DNA of 64,000 nucleotides, taken from the NCBI GenBank assembly GCA_030789695.1, contig CM061139.1, positions 195,397,641 through 195,461,640 of the forward strand, written 5' to 3'. The notes beneath the pieces are model-generated. The model saw nothing but the letters and a program-made list of their open reading frames with translations, had not been told where the DNA came from and did not search any database. Positions 11,408 through 26,200 of this stretch are shown piece after piece; positions within the stretch are counted from its first letter, which is position 1, and the number at the start of each line of letters is the position of its first letter. A program made the position numbers and the translations under genes. This stretch comes from Scilla litardierei. Taxonomy: Eukaryota; Streptophyta; Magnoliopsida; Asparagales; Asparagaceae.

Positions 11408-11873
11408 CAAGCTTTTAACGTCCAATACGAACATATGACCGTCTCAGCAAAACATCAAACACCACATATCTGGCTACCGGCTGCTAAGGCTGAAATCCAA
11501 AACACTGAAATTTTCCACATTGACACCAAGATCTAAAGCAACAAATAATGAACAAAAACCACTGGAAAATGGCTTCATACTTACATTCCAAGGTGAGTTG
11601 ATAGGAAGACATCATTAATTACTGCATGCCTTGGGTACTTCTTAAAACAGCCATGGGAAACAAGCAAACGCAACTAGGCCCAGCCAAGGATTCACTTGAC
11701 ATGTTCATTAAAAACCATAGAAAATTACCAGATAAACCCTAGCGAGAAGCGGCAAACCTCCGTCTCACGTTTTGACGACCCGAAACAAGTCCTTGGATAA
11801 ACTTATATTTCCCCTAGAAGTTGAAACCGAGCATGCATCTGAACGGCACACTTCCTCCACCACCTGCTGCACA
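11408..11873. other. Downstream of Alba stop; no gene seen
   Basis: Mixed-composition sequence after the Alba stop codon, probably 3' UTR and intergenic DNA. No coding frame or repeat is supported. Confidence 0.4.
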
Positions 11874-14227
11874 TCACTCGTCCTGGTTCATCCTTCCCCG
11901 TCCGCCCATCCTTCCCCTGCCACGGCCGTAGCCCCTCGCCCCTCCACCTCGGCCCCTTTCATATCCAGCACCTACGCCCCTTTCATATCCAGCACCTATG
12001 TCCACATTCGGATGATATTAGAAGTTAAATCAGAAGAAGCGTGCATTTTCGACGAAAAGCATACACATGTTTCAAATTAAAGGAAAAGAATGGAAAAATA
12101 TAACTGATTGGACCCTATTCATTTACAGAAACACGTGTCGGTTAATGATCAGAAACTTGTAACTATCATGCTTGCTGAAGTTCTGTTAACGGTTTTTAAC
12201 CCATCATGCTGCATATATAGTCAGTGAATCCTGCTCAAAGCCTAGCATGGCATGCAAGACCTCATCCATCTCCATAAACATGTACTTAGACCATGAGATG
12301 AAAGCAACTATAGCAGGAAGTTCACCAGCTGTATGCCAAGTTTCCAATAATTATAGAAACTCAAATGCTTTGTGCCAGATTCATGTTAGGACTAATATAC
12401 TAAAATTATTGGTACAAGATGCCTGATTTACATAACTAGTGTACATCAAAGTAGACAACAGGTGCATCGAAAGTTATGCTCAATAGGGGAAGACAAGATC
12501 AGCTGACATTACATATCTAAGACACGAAAAAGATGAACATTGAATTAAGAATGCAAGTTTTCAGAAGAGAATGTTAGCCCTACCACGGTAGTATCCTCCC
12601 CTACCACGCCCGCCTCCTCGACTATTGTTCCAGTACCCACCATTTTCTATAATCAGAGAAGAGACAATCATCAACATAAACAATTCGAAAAAATTAAATT
12701 AAAAATACAAGAAAAGTGTCAGTTTTCTTGGTTCACATCAACAACTAAATTATTTGGAGGATGTTTGGAGTGGCTGTCACGTAAAGCATCACCTTGATAT
12801 CCCTGATTATTTCCATAACCCTGGTTGTATCCTTGGCCATTTCCGTATTGATTGTACCCTTGGTTGTTCCCATATCCACCGTAGCCGCCGCCGCCGTAAC
12901 CACCATATCCACCATATCCACCTCTGCCGCCCCAGCCTCTTCCTCTACCCCTGCCTCTCCCACGACCACGTCCTCGGCCATACGAATCTTAATCAAACGG
13001 TAGGAGAAAGTTAGGAGAAAGTTGATGTACTTACTTTCCGACATAATTCTAAAGAACATTTCAACCTTCAACAGTTAAAAAGATTGCACTGTGCTACCTT
13101 CAACTACTTGATTCTGTGGTTGTCTGGGTTGATGCTGTTGTTGCTGTTGCTGTTGCTGTTGTGGCTGCTTTTGTGGTTGTTGCACCCTGTATTGTTGCTT
13201 TGGCTGCTCTAGAAACACTGGTGCTTGATACCTACTCACCAAGAGGTGAAAAGGTGACATGTCAGCTCTATGCACTTACATGAAAGAATGACTGGATCAG
13301 TTTAACTGCATGGAATAAAGCTACAATGTAAGATGCAGATGGCAGAAATAAACTGTATTACCCAGGAGAGTTCTTGTTCAGATCTTTAAATGACAGAGTG
13401 ATTGAGATCATTGAGACATGGCGGGTCATCTCCAAACTGCATGTAAGAATTTCAACAGTAAAAGAACTATTCCAATATACTAAATTATAATCAGTGCAAA
13501 TTCGCTAAAGACTTACGGTACAAGGCCCTCCTCTATAGGCTCCCAAACATCAGTAATGCTTGTTGAACTGATAGAGACATCTTGATATAAACCAGGATTG
13601 TTTTTCTGAACCGATGTAAGTTTGGTTAGAAAGCTCTAAAAACTCAATACATCACCTCACATTAGAAGGCCATAGACAAACAATCAAAAACAACCTTCAG
13701 GATCTCCGCGATGGCGACTGTCTTGCTAATTGCCTGCCCCATTGCCTTTAACACAATTTCTTTTACGTTCTTCTCCTGCAGAATGGATCACCATTAAGTT
13801 GGCATACATGACATATTAATATAAATTTAGACCACAAGCCCACAAATCTACAAAAATACCATTAACAAAAGAAATAAAGTGGGTCCACGTCATCCTGAAA
13901 ACCCAAATACTATGCACAGGGCTGAGGGTATCATGAGTGCATAATTCCGTGTAAATTACAAGCATGTAAGAGAAAAAAATTTTCTTAATACATCATCAAT
14001 TTGCTGCAATGCCAGTTTAAAGTTACACTGAATATATAAGATCCAAAGACCCACAGATACAATACCAGAACACTATACGTCGTCAGGGTTAACGTAAATG
14101 TGACAGTTCCCAACACGATGTTCACAAACATAAACAATCATATAAAACATTGCTGAATGAAACCTCTCTCTCTCTCTCTCCCCTCCCCGCAAAAAAAACA
14201 ACCACAAAAAAATTGCTGAATGAAACC

Positions 14228-14265
<38 letters not shown>

Positions 14266-17200
14266 AACCCAAAAAAAAAAACCCAAGCAAGATAGTTGTA
14301 GGACAAGAAAGATTTGGGGAAATTTGTGAAAAAGTATTGAAGAAAAACAATAAAATCTAGGTTTTCCGAGGCTTTTCACCTAGAAATTGTTAGTGTTCCT
14401 GAGGCTTCTCACCAATGAATTGACTTTTCGTCAATGTAGACCTTTCTCATGTTTAGGGATTTTAATTTCTCAAGCTTTCATTGATTCATTGATTAATAAA
14501 ACCAGTCTTGAAGCCTTTTTATAGGCTTATAACCAATACCCTCCTTCTCCCCCCACAATGTGCGACTAAAACTCTAAATTAATTAAAATACTCAAAAATA
14601 AATAAAAGACTCCAAATGACTAGAAGACTCAAAGGACTCAAACTCTACCCCTAGACTCAAACTCTATCCCTATCCAAATATAAAATCTAAAATAAAAATA
14701 AAAATAAAGCCGACTCTCTCAATTGGATCCCTATCAGATACCTTATGTGAAATACCTTATGTGAAAGAGATGTGACTGAACAAGAATAGTATCACCAGCA
14801 TACATGACAAGAGATGTGAAATACCATTAAGTTGGCAAACATGACATATAAATTTAAATTTAAACCACAAGCCCACAAATCTACAAAAATACCATTAACA
14901 AAAGAGATAAAGTTGGTCCACATCATCCTGAAAACCCAAATACTATACACAGGGCTGATGGAATCACTAGTGCATAATTCCGTGTAAATTGCAAGCATGT
15001 AAAGAAAAAAACTTTTCTTAATACATCATCAATTTGCTGCAATGCCAGTTGAAAGTTACACTGAATATATAAGATCCAAAGACCCACAGATACAATTACC
15101 AGAACAATGTGTGTCATCAAGGTTAACATTTCCCAACACCATGATCACATACATAAACAATCATTTAAAACATTGCTGAATGAAACCTCACCCACCCCCC
15201 CCCCCCCCCCCCAAAAAAAAAAAAAATAATAATAATAATAATCTACCTAACTACTCACCAAGCAAAATACTGATGTAGGGCTAGAAAGGTTTGGGGGGAT
15301 TGGTGAAAAAATATTGGAGGAAAACAATAAAATCTAGGTTTAGGTTTTCCGAGGCTTCTCACCAAGGAGTTGATAGGGTTTCCAAGGCTTCTCACCAATG
15401 AATTGAATTTTCGTCAATTTTGACTTTTATCAGGTTATTTCTCAAGCTTTTATTGATTCATTGATTAATTAAAACAGTCTTGAAGCCTTTTTATTAGCTT
15501 ATAACCAATACCCTCTCTTCTCCCACACAATGTATGACTAAAACTCTAAATTAATTAAAACACTCAAAAATAAATATAAGACTCCAAATGACTAAAATGC
15601 TCAATGGACTTAAAACTCTATCCCTATCTAAATATAAAATCTAAAATAAAATAAAAATAAAATTAAAGAGGACTCTCTCAATTGGATCCCTATCAGGTTA
15701 CCTTATGTGAAATACCTTATGTGAAAGCGGCGTGACTGAACAAGAATAGTGTCACCAGCATTAATTGCAAAATGGCAGTGCCCCGATGGAAACTAATAGC
15801 ATACATTAAATTTGTTAAAACTATTTGATGAAGTAGAAAGGATGTGTCAGATATGTCCATCCACAAACCAACTATTGATGGAGTTATCAAAAGCTTAGAA
15901 CACTGTTTCCTAGATCTTTAAAGTTAACCTATCAAGTTAAACAGCACACAAACAAGCATAAACATATGAAAGGAACGAGGTCAAAACAGACAGTCTTGTT
16001 GCACCAGAAATTTGCAGTGCTCCCATGTTGTTAGAATTCAGTAAATCTTGAAGAACACTCACCAAAATAAATTGCAGGTAACATAATAATAATTGGCAAG
16101 GCAAAGCTAGGCTAGCATGTTGAACTGAAAGTTATGGGTATCCTTCATATCTTTGGCATGATCAATTTACTTGATTTGAACATCATTTGAACATATATGT
16201 CATGATCAGGTTAGTTAATTCAAATCTATAAAAAAATACTGTCGAGAAGCAGACTGAAAGGTTGAAAGAGATTGGGGGATTGGGGGGACATGGAACTTTA
16301 TAAGACAAAAATGAGAAAGAAATTTATATGGTTCATCTAGAGTGTCCAAACACATGAAATGAGCATCGCTTAAGCACGAATTAGAAGAACCGCACGACTT
16401 TCGTAGATATCGATGTTATAGCATATTTGAACTTGTTGACTCAAGGAAAGCACCACAGGAATTAAACTATTCTAAGTTAAGACAGCCATCTTCTTAAGGA
16501 ACTTTCTTCTTGTATCTAGGCACCAATTTATATATAGAAATGTATGTTAATGATCATTATATAGCTTGTGATGTAATTTGAACAAATTGATTGGACAATT
16601 TAGAATCTTGAATTGCAATGTGTGTGGACTTGAGAACTGAGATAAAGGCTTGTCTACATGTGTTTGCAGTAGTAGTTGTTGAAAGCCAAACTGTTAAAAG
16701 AGGAAGGCGTGCTATAAAATGTTGATAGTCATAATCTTGACATTAGTAGAGTACTGTGCAAAGAAGTTAAATCATGACCTTACATAAAATAACTGACAGC
16801 AATAACAACAATAGCAAGGAAATGGCAATAAACAACAATATCATAATTAATACTATAACAAAACATTATTGAAATTCAAAATTCAAAAAAACTTGCAGAG
16901 AGAAACATGGACGGTTTAAATTATTATAAAAATAAGATAATACAAAACATTAATAATATCTATTATATATAATATGAGACATCACGAAACATGCACAAGC
17001 CAAGAAGCAGGCCATTAACAGAGAAGAAAGGAAAAGCAGGATCCATGTAACGTAAACATATAGTTTCAATGTAAACATATAGTTTCAATGAACTAATGTT
17101 GATGACTGACCCAACGTAAACATATAGTTTCAATGTAAACATATAGTTTCAATGAACTAATGTTGATGACTGACCCCCTGTTGATAACAACGATCTAAAT

Positions 17201-20200
17201 TATATAATGTAATGTTATGTTGTAATGGCCCAATACTTTTCCCAATATTTTTATTATTATTTCAATTTTTAACCATTTATTTCTTTTTCCTTTTTACCTT
17301 ATATTTTTTCCTCTTCATTTGTTGGCCCAAAGCCCAACTTCCTTTCTTTTTTTCTTTTGTTTCGAAGCCCAAACAAAACCGGCCCACTTAAATCCCCTTT
17401 TATGTATTTCTCTCACCATTCACCCCAACTCAACAGCGGCCGCCCACTCTCTTCTCGACCGTCTGATTCTGTTCCTCACCCTCTCTTTCGCTCGCGAGCA
17501 GCGGCAACCCAAAATGCAGTCGATAGTCCGATTTGAAACCCTAATCTTATCCATCGCCGCGGATCTTTAAGATGAATTCTACTCAAACTAAAATTCCTAC
17601 GCGCGTGGTTAATTTCCTTTTCTGTCACTCTTCTCCTCTATTTAAGCGATGGAATTTTAAGGGATGTTACATGCGAAAATTATCTTCATCTCTTTTAAAT
17701 TTTTGGCTTTGATCATTTGATTTCTGGTGATTCTTTCGGTTGGTTTCCGAGCTTTCTTGCTTAGGTTGTGCGCGACTTCGGTGCACGATAGATTCGATAT
17801 TTACTAAATTTTAATTATTTATTTTGTGGGTTTTATTAGAGATGGATGTGATGATTCATGCATTTTTTAGAGACGATTACTCCTCTGATGAATATATTTT
17901 GGCACCTAACCTAGGATTGCGACTTCTTGGCATTTGTTTGTTGTTTTTCTTTTAATTTTTTGGTGATGTTTTTTTGGTTTGTGGTTGGCCGCCTAGGAGA
18001 AGGCACGGCCGGGGTTATTTTCAGTGATGGTTTACGCCGACGAGACTTACCCCCTTGGCGAATGGTTTCCTGGGAGTTTTGGAAGTGGCTTGTGGCTTCC
18101 TTGACTTGTCGATCTGATCTGTTTGCTTTCTGTCTCTGTTCGACTGCTTCTTTGCTTCTGTTCAGTTGCCCTGTTAATTCTGTTTGGCCGCTTGGTTGTT
18201 TCTGTTCAGTTGGGTTGTTGTTCGGTCATGTTGTTTTGTTCGATGTATTGCGTCTGTTTGTCTGCTGATCTGGGTATGGTTGCCTGATGATTTGGGGTCA
18301 TATTTGCTTGCGGGGGTTTGGGATTTGTTTGCCTGCAGTCTAGTGCCCAGTTGTTTGTTGTTCTTATGTCATGTTTGCTTGTGGATTGGGTCCAGTTTTG
18401 CTTGATGATTTGGGTGGTGTTTGCCTGCTGATCTAGGTAATGTCTGCTTGACCATTTCGGGTCCCTGTTTTGCTGATGTTTCATTAACATGCATGTTCAG
18501 TTGTATAGTTGAAAAGCTGTATGCTCTTACTACAATAATTTCGTCCTAAATTGGTATTTCTCTTTTATGCAATCGTTGGTTCGAGCAACCCCACTAGGCA
18601 GGTAGATCACAACACATGGTGTCAAACATGATCCATTCGTAGACTTTTTCTCAACTTTTTCATCATTTAGTTGTTTACTAGAAATTACCCGGTGCACGGA
18701 TGCACGGGCAAAAAAATTTCGGGGATAAAATAATTCGACGAAAAACTAAGGGGGAAGTGACAAAGAGTGGATGAGTGTGTTGGGAGTGTCAAGGGGTAAA
18801 TAGGAGAAAGTGTGGGGGCTTTCTTGCAAAAAGAAAAAGGGGTGATGAGGTGGCCAAATCCCCACCACCACACTCAATCAAACCTTTTGTCAAAGGGTGG
18901 ATCAAGGGTGGGGATGGGTGCCACGTAGGACAACCACAACAAATGTAATATAGATTGTAAAGTCATGTGTTTTAATGTGGTTTGAAAATTGTTGATTTTA
19001 ATTGTTAAAATAGATTATATTTCTCAACGTGAGACTGGACATGTGCATGATTAGAAAACTAGGCTGTTGGTCACACTAAATTATATGATTAAAGGGTTAT
19101 GCAATGTAATTACAAAATAATATTTGTAGACCTGTTTCTTGCACGAGACATGACAACTTAGTTTGGCGCAACTCCTTTAATTATGTAATTTAGGGATTAT
19201 GGACATGAACAAGATACCCGACACCACTAGAAATAGAACTACACTTGACATCACGGATTTGAGAAAACTTATAATTGAGAGAGTACGGGAGCGATTGAAG
19301 CCATGCTTACGGTCCCTGTCTGGGAGGATCTTCTTTCTTTTCCGTCTCCTCATGTTCTAATATCCTGAGTTCTCTACATGTTACTACAGTTTTAGACTCG
19401 GCTTGAGGTCGCACCCCTAGTCCAAGGTGAACTTCACGTTGCACATCATACTCTCCATTATAAGTCACATCATAAACTTTTATTGTTTCATCTTTGCTGC
19501 TAGGACATGCACCATAGTTAGACCATGACAAGTTAGTACTCGTTATAACTTTTCCACTGCATGCCTTTTAATTCCTGCATGACAAATAATTAATTGTTTA
19601 TTATACTTTTAATCTACTTTATTAATAGTGGTTCAATTCTTTGTTGTTTCCGCTAGGTGGCAAGTAGCTTGACGAGGAGGCTCTACAATACGAGGAGTCC
19701 AAGTTTCCAGTCGAGGACGCCGATTTCTGAGTGTTTGGATCTAGAAGGAGAGTACTTGTTCCTTTATTTATTTTTCTTTTAGTACTTTATAATTGAAAGT
19801 TGTAGTTTCTTTTAAGTTTTGGACAATGTACTTCTTTGAAGGATGAAATAAAATGAATACTTCCTTTTTTTAAATAATTTCTTGTTTGTCTCTGTATTAA
19901 CTTTACTGGTAACTGCAAAACTTGTAAAATTAATATGAGTGTGACGGCACCCGAGTATGGGGTGTTACAAACATACATACATAGGGGGTACATTCTTCAT
20001 ATAGAAAACTTTTAGACTAGTTTAGGAAGTCCCTTAGCCAGCTCTTGTCACGAAAAATGTCCAAAAATTTTGGGACGACGGAGCAAGGTTGCTAATTAGC
20101 AGCTGACAGACCTTCCACTAAGGGAAATTCTAGATAATGCTGCTAAACTGTACAAAAGTATGATGTCACTCTCCAGTTCGGTCAGCCATATCATCAACTC

Positions 20201-23200
20201 CTACCACAGCTAAAAGGTAATATCAGAGAGTTGTTGGATGGTGCAACTTTGCTTTGAGAGGCTATATGTCTGATTCGCTCGCCACCTATATCACTTATCT
20301 AGAGGAAGAGACTACATTGAAATGGGATGAATAAACACATCAGGGATTTTGCTCAAACAGAACATTTCCTTTATCGTACCTGAGGAAAATTTGGGAGAAC
20401 TTGAATTCATCATGTAAAAAGACACCTCACAATATTGTGATAGCCTGAAAGTGAATTGTTGACAGAATGCTCACAAATATGATAGGATTTTTCTCGGGTT
20501 TTGATAAATAAAAATAGGATTTTTGATGGAAAGAAGGGATTTTTAGTAGAAAGATGTGATTTTTAAGGCTAAAAAGTGGATTTGGGGTGAAAAGACTGGA
20601 TTTTTGTTGATAAGAGGGAATGCTCAAGCTCTAACAAGTTTCTTCTCAAGATTCAACATTCCCTCTCCCATTCCCCCAGCCACATATAAACACCAATCAA
20701 AAAATAACAAAATTACGAAAAGACCCTTAAACACTGAAAATTACGTTGAAAACTAAAAATTCCAGATTTACGACCTTATCATTACCCCGCATCCGAAGAA
20801 CCACCCTGTTCTCAAGGTGGTGTTATGAAAACCATGGGCAGGCTACTCCAACAAAGTAAGGGTGCTCGTCTCCCCCTGGCTCCTCAAACCAAATCATCCT
20901 CCTCGTCCACCATCAATAACTAAAGAGTGTGGTCTCGACACTGATGTCCCAGAGTGATTTCTAATCGCAACAGAAGCACAATCCTTTAGAATGTTTGTCA
21001 TGCACCTCAGTCATTGTCATCTTCTTGATTTGTCCCCTGGTAGAGGCTCGATGCTCTGCTCCTTGCTGAATCGGTCCCCCGACGATGCCTTCTGCCCATT
21101 CGCCATTCGCCAGTATCTAGCAGCAAGAAATGGATCTGCTCCAAAACCCCTGGACCTCCGCTCCATTGTGAGATGGTCATCTACCATCTGAGCCAAGTTC
21201 ATTGTCTCCATCAGTCCTATGGGCCTCTGTATGCGGAGTTATGCACGGATGTTCGCCTTGAGACCCTTCATGAAGCTTCCCTTTAAAGTCTCCTCCGGTA
21301 TTCCACTCACATGTCCCAAGGTGACCTCGAACTTCTCCCTGCACTCACTGACTGTCTCGTCCCGTCTGTGTGCTAACAGTTATTGCTGTAAGTTTCTGCC
21401 AATGGTGTTTATGAATCTATCCACCAAGCAATCCTTGAGCTCCTCCCATGAACGGAAACGTCATCGTTGTTCCCACCACTAGAACCAAGAAAGCGTCGTC
21501 CCTTCGAAACAGATACCAGATGCCTCCAATTTTTGCATCTTCGTCAAGCATGTCACTACAAAGAACCTCTCAGTTTGATAGATCCAGCCGTAAGGATCAT
21601 CCCTCTCGAATAATAGCATCTTCAGCGTCCTCATACGGTCACCAATCCCAAGTCTCTCCTGGCCCGCTCGCCCTTCTGCATGTCCATAGTAAGGGGAATG
21701 ATAATTGTCGTGTCGTACCTCCCTGCATCGCCCATAGCCCCTCAATGGGCCGCCGCCTTTGTCTACATTACCACCACGGTCATCTTCATCCCAAACATAG
21801 TCATCAACATCATCATCAAAGACCGGGTTCTCGTCATAATCATCCCAAAACTCCTCGTAAGCTGGAAGGACACAACGTCGTCGTCTCTCTGTAGCAACCC
21901 GCAGCCCACAAAGCTCCTGTAGCTCATCCAAGTCATCCTCGGGTCTTGAAAATAGCTCAAAGTCATCATCGAGGTCTCAGCAAGCCACCAGGAAACTGCA
22001 AGGTCCCTGGTGGGCCAACCAAGGCCGACAGGGCCCTGGTAACCCTACAAGTAAACTGCATGGCTCTGACGGGTCAGTAGTGCCTCAACAGGGCCCTGGC
22101 AACCTCGCCGGGGCTCGCCAACCCAAGGCAGGGCTGCCCTGTATCGACGAGCCCCTGGGGTGGGTGGGATTGCACACCACCCTCCTTTCGTCCTTCACGT
22201 CCCAGAAGCTCTGGTCTGCGTTGGAGAGTAATCCTTCAATGTATTCATCAACCTTTTCCCATCCTTTCTCCAAAGATTTCTTCCGTTGCCCTACATTTGC
22301 TTTGCCGTCCAAATCTAAGCTCTTCGTTGCTTTTAGATTTGCAAGTTTCTGTATTAGGGTTCGCATGAAAGCTCCCAACTTTGCATCCATCATCGCCTCC
22401 GACGCCCTCCGTCCTTCGATCGATGCCTAACCTTAGATTTAAATGACATCAAGCTTTCTTCCAAATTGATAATCAACTTCTTTAGATACGCTACTTCGTC
22501 ATCAAGCTTCTCCTCCAAAAGTTCAACCTTTTTCTTTGTTTACATCACCGTCATGGATCGTGGGATCTGATACTACTTGATATGATTTTTCTAGAGTTTT
22601 GATGGATAAAAATAGGATTTTTGATGGAAAGACGAGCTTTTTGGTGGAAAGTAGAATTTTTAGGGCTAGAAATTGGATTTGGGGTGGAAAAGACGGGATT
22701 TTTATTGATAACAAACTGAAATAAATGTCATATAAAGATAAATTAAGTTCTTTCGAGAAGAACTCGTTCTCCCAAGCCACTGATTCGATAGGGTGGCCGT
22801 GCTATCCACCAATAGGGAATTCTCAACCTTTAACAAGTTTTTTCTCAAGATTCAACATACCCTCTCTCATCACCTTGCCCCTATAAATACTAATCACTAA
22901 TCAGAAAATAACAAAATTACAAAAAGATCACTAGACACTGAAGATTACGAAAATCCCCCTAAAACCTAAAAATTCTAGATCTGCGGCCTCATCAAAATAC
23001 CAGTGCATTGTCAAAGAGACCAGTAAATACCAGTGCATTGTCAATAAAAACACTGGTCTCTTTGACAATGCACTGGTATTTTGATGAGGTCGCGGATCTG
23101 GAATTTTTAGTTTTTAGGGGGATTTTCGTAATCTTCAGTGTCTAGTGAACTTTTTGTAATTTTGTTATTTTCTGATTAGTGATTAGTATTTATAGGGGCA

Positions 23201-26200
23201 AGGGGATGAGAGATGGTATGTTGAATCCTGAGAAAAAAATTGTTAGAGGTTGAGAATTCCCTATTGGTGGAGAGCACGGCCACCCTATCGAATCAGTGGC
23301 TTGGGAGAACGAGTTCCTCTCGAAAGAACTTAATTTATCTTTACATGACTTTTATTTCGGTTTGTTATCAATAAAAATCCCGTCTTTTCCACCCAAATCC
23401 AATTTCTAGCCCTAAAATTCTATCTTTCCACCAAAAAGCTCGTCTTTCCATCAAAAATCTGGTTTTTATCCATCAAAAATCTGGTTTTTATCCATCAAAA
23501 CTCTCGAAAAACCCTATCAAGTAGTATCAGATCCCTACGATCCATGACGGAAAACATATAAGAATACACATTCTCACTCAAAAGAGTAAGAATTTTTAAC
23601 TTTAGCAACTGCGAGGTTACTCTCCCAAAATTTCAAATCTCCAACACAGTTCAGATATTATTTTAACTAAATTGCAGTTCTGATGCCTTAATAATGACTT
23701 CAGTAGATGTTGCGGGTCAGATCCGCACACAATTAATTTTGTATTAATGTGGGGAACTAAGTGCACGATGGTTACAAGCTATGCTATCGAGGAATCGACT
23801 AGTCGCCGACTAGTCGCCGACTAGTCGAGAGTCGATGGATGACCGACTTGAAATTTTTCAAAAGTCGGGAGGTGAGTCGGACACCGACTAGGCGTCGACT
23901 TGGTCCGACTTTTTGACCGATTTGGTTTGACTTTTGTTCCGACTTAGGCCGACTTTTTCAGCATACTTCTACAATCAAAATACAAGAGGAAAAATTGTGT
24001 GTCTCCCGTTCTAACTTCGTGGTAATCAAAACATTCACAGTGGATCTAGTTGAATTCCAAGAGGAAGCCAAGAAGGCCTTGAAACTCTCCCCACCAAGAG
24101 ATTTTCAGCAGATGACCATCAATAATAAACTCTAGAAAATGTTCACTCTAAAACTACGACTGGCCACATCCGTTTCCATGTAGAGATCTCATTCTTGGCG
24201 TATAGTTTCCTGACTCTGCAATGAATTCAACTGTCTCATTGCCTGCTTCCTTATGATCCTTTCGACTGATGGTTGTTCACCTCCATCGAGAACCAAGTGT
24301 ATACTGATTGAACTCTAATATGACAATATCAATATGCAGGAAAAAGATTAAAAAATTGTGAATTTTCAAAGAATTTATCTAAGCTGAAAAATTATATGCC
24401 CAGCACAAACCTAAAAAAAGAAGCAACATCTGTTACATGAAATAAAATATGTTAACATCTGGGTGCGACTAGTCGTCGACTCATTCGACTAGTCATGAGT
24501 CGGTACTTGGCCGACTCGTTGCCGACTCACCGACTTAACTGCATAGTTTACAAGTATGGGGAAGACGAGGCTAATCACGATCTGATGACGATTGGGATAT
24601 GAGGATCTCAAGGTCGCCCATCAATCGGAGTAGGTCGCCCTCCAGTTGATGAAGGTCGCTCGCCAATTGACAAAAGTCGCCACAGGTCGCACATCCGTTG
24701 GCAATTGGGATGAACTTCCTGTAAGGTAAGCAACTTGTTAGAAAGGCTGGGCGGGTTGTCCGTCCATAGCCCCTCCGATGCTTAAGTCAGTATGTGACTT
24801 AAGAAAAGATGTCGGACACGAAGGACGATCTTAGAGGCAGATCGGCGCTTGCGTGGCGGACTAGTGTGTAAGGCGCGAATATGTGGAGGATATAAGGCCT
24901 TGAATGTAAGTAGATGTGTTAGAGGTTTTGACTCACCAACTAACCAGCCAGCCCCCTCCTCGTTGGAGGAGAGAGTGTATTTATAGGGCTGAAAGGAGGT
25001 TGATTGCAATCCTGTCAGCTGTCAAATCAACCCAGTTGGTACTCGAGTGGTAAAGCGATAAGGTGGCGAGCGGTGTCATAGATATTTTCCACATTGATGG
25101 CGCCAGGCGGTGTCAGGTGCACTTTGGTCAGGCTGTCAGAGCCGAAAACGTCAGGTGGCGCTTTTGTCAAGCCGTCAGAGCTATAAATGTCAAGCATGCT
25201 TTCGACAGTCTGTCAGACTCTTGTCTATGGTAAGACTGGCAATGATGTTTGTGGCGGGTCGCCTCCCTCCTTGGGCGGACTGCCTCTGGGCGGAGAGGTA
25301 GGCGAACTGCCTCCGGGGCGAGCTCTCCTTAGCGTTGGCAAACTGGCCCTCGTTGATGAGGATTGTTGATGGGCTACTCGAGTGGGCCTTTATCAACCAG
25401 GCCGGCTTTTAGGGAGTAACAATAGAAAAATGGTGTGTGCCATATATCCTGAAATCTCACTTCCATGGGCATAGGGGCGGACCCAAAAATATTATATGGT
25501 GTAACTATCAAGAAAATAATTCTAAATAACATAACTAAATAAATTTTTTCATGAATATTATAGATCTGTTTTTAACAACACAAACTGATATGTTAAATTT
25601 TCCCCTTAATTTTAAAGTTTACAAGAAATATCATTGCCTTAAAATGAAAAGTATTTCTTATTAACTATTGATGTGAAGGGGGATAATGATTATGTCATAC
25701 TAGAGAAAAATATCGAAATAATCATATGGTTTATATGACTGTTTTGACTGTCATTTTATACTATAAATTTATGATTAATTTTTTTCTAAAAACACATTTT
25801 GTTAATCCACTCTTGGTTTTAAAGAACTTAATAGCCATGTGCATTATTTAGACTTTAGACGCTCAACTTTCCTAATCAGATGCTACGAATTCAAGCTAAA
25901 ATGGTATAAGATAACATCCTAATTTAAACTTATATGCACACATGTCTATATAATTAAATTCAAAATTTAAGGGGCATCACCATAGCTAGCACCCCCTTTT
26001 GTACACCCCAGCACGACCATCATCAAAACTACTAGATAATTAGCTTTGCTTATCTCACAATAATCCATCATCAAGGTTCTGAATGCAAAAGATAATCTTC
26101 TGATGTAGGGTGTTGTCAACAATCAACCAAAGTATCCAAATAAGCTGATATTAAATGTACTACATTGAAATATGTTTCCATTTATAATAATCATAGGGCA

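Noticed and set aside
12561..12563. Stop codon as the only Alba end
   Set aside because: Splicing at 12583 to an in-phase exon at 11995 gives a longer RGG tail like other plant Alba proteins; the short form is kept only as an alternative.
14073..14379. Poly-Gly minus-strand frames
   Set aside because: Created by the 35-C homopolymer.
17927..18405. Trp/Phe/Leu-rich frames with membrane-like character
   Set aside because: T/G-rich composition inside a solo-LTR-like block gives hydrophobic frames by chance.
23770..24560. ACTAGTCG-rich block as part of the TAGTCGGTC LTR family
   Set aside because: Core motif, spacing and flanks differ; its roughly inverted ends fit a DNA transposon better.
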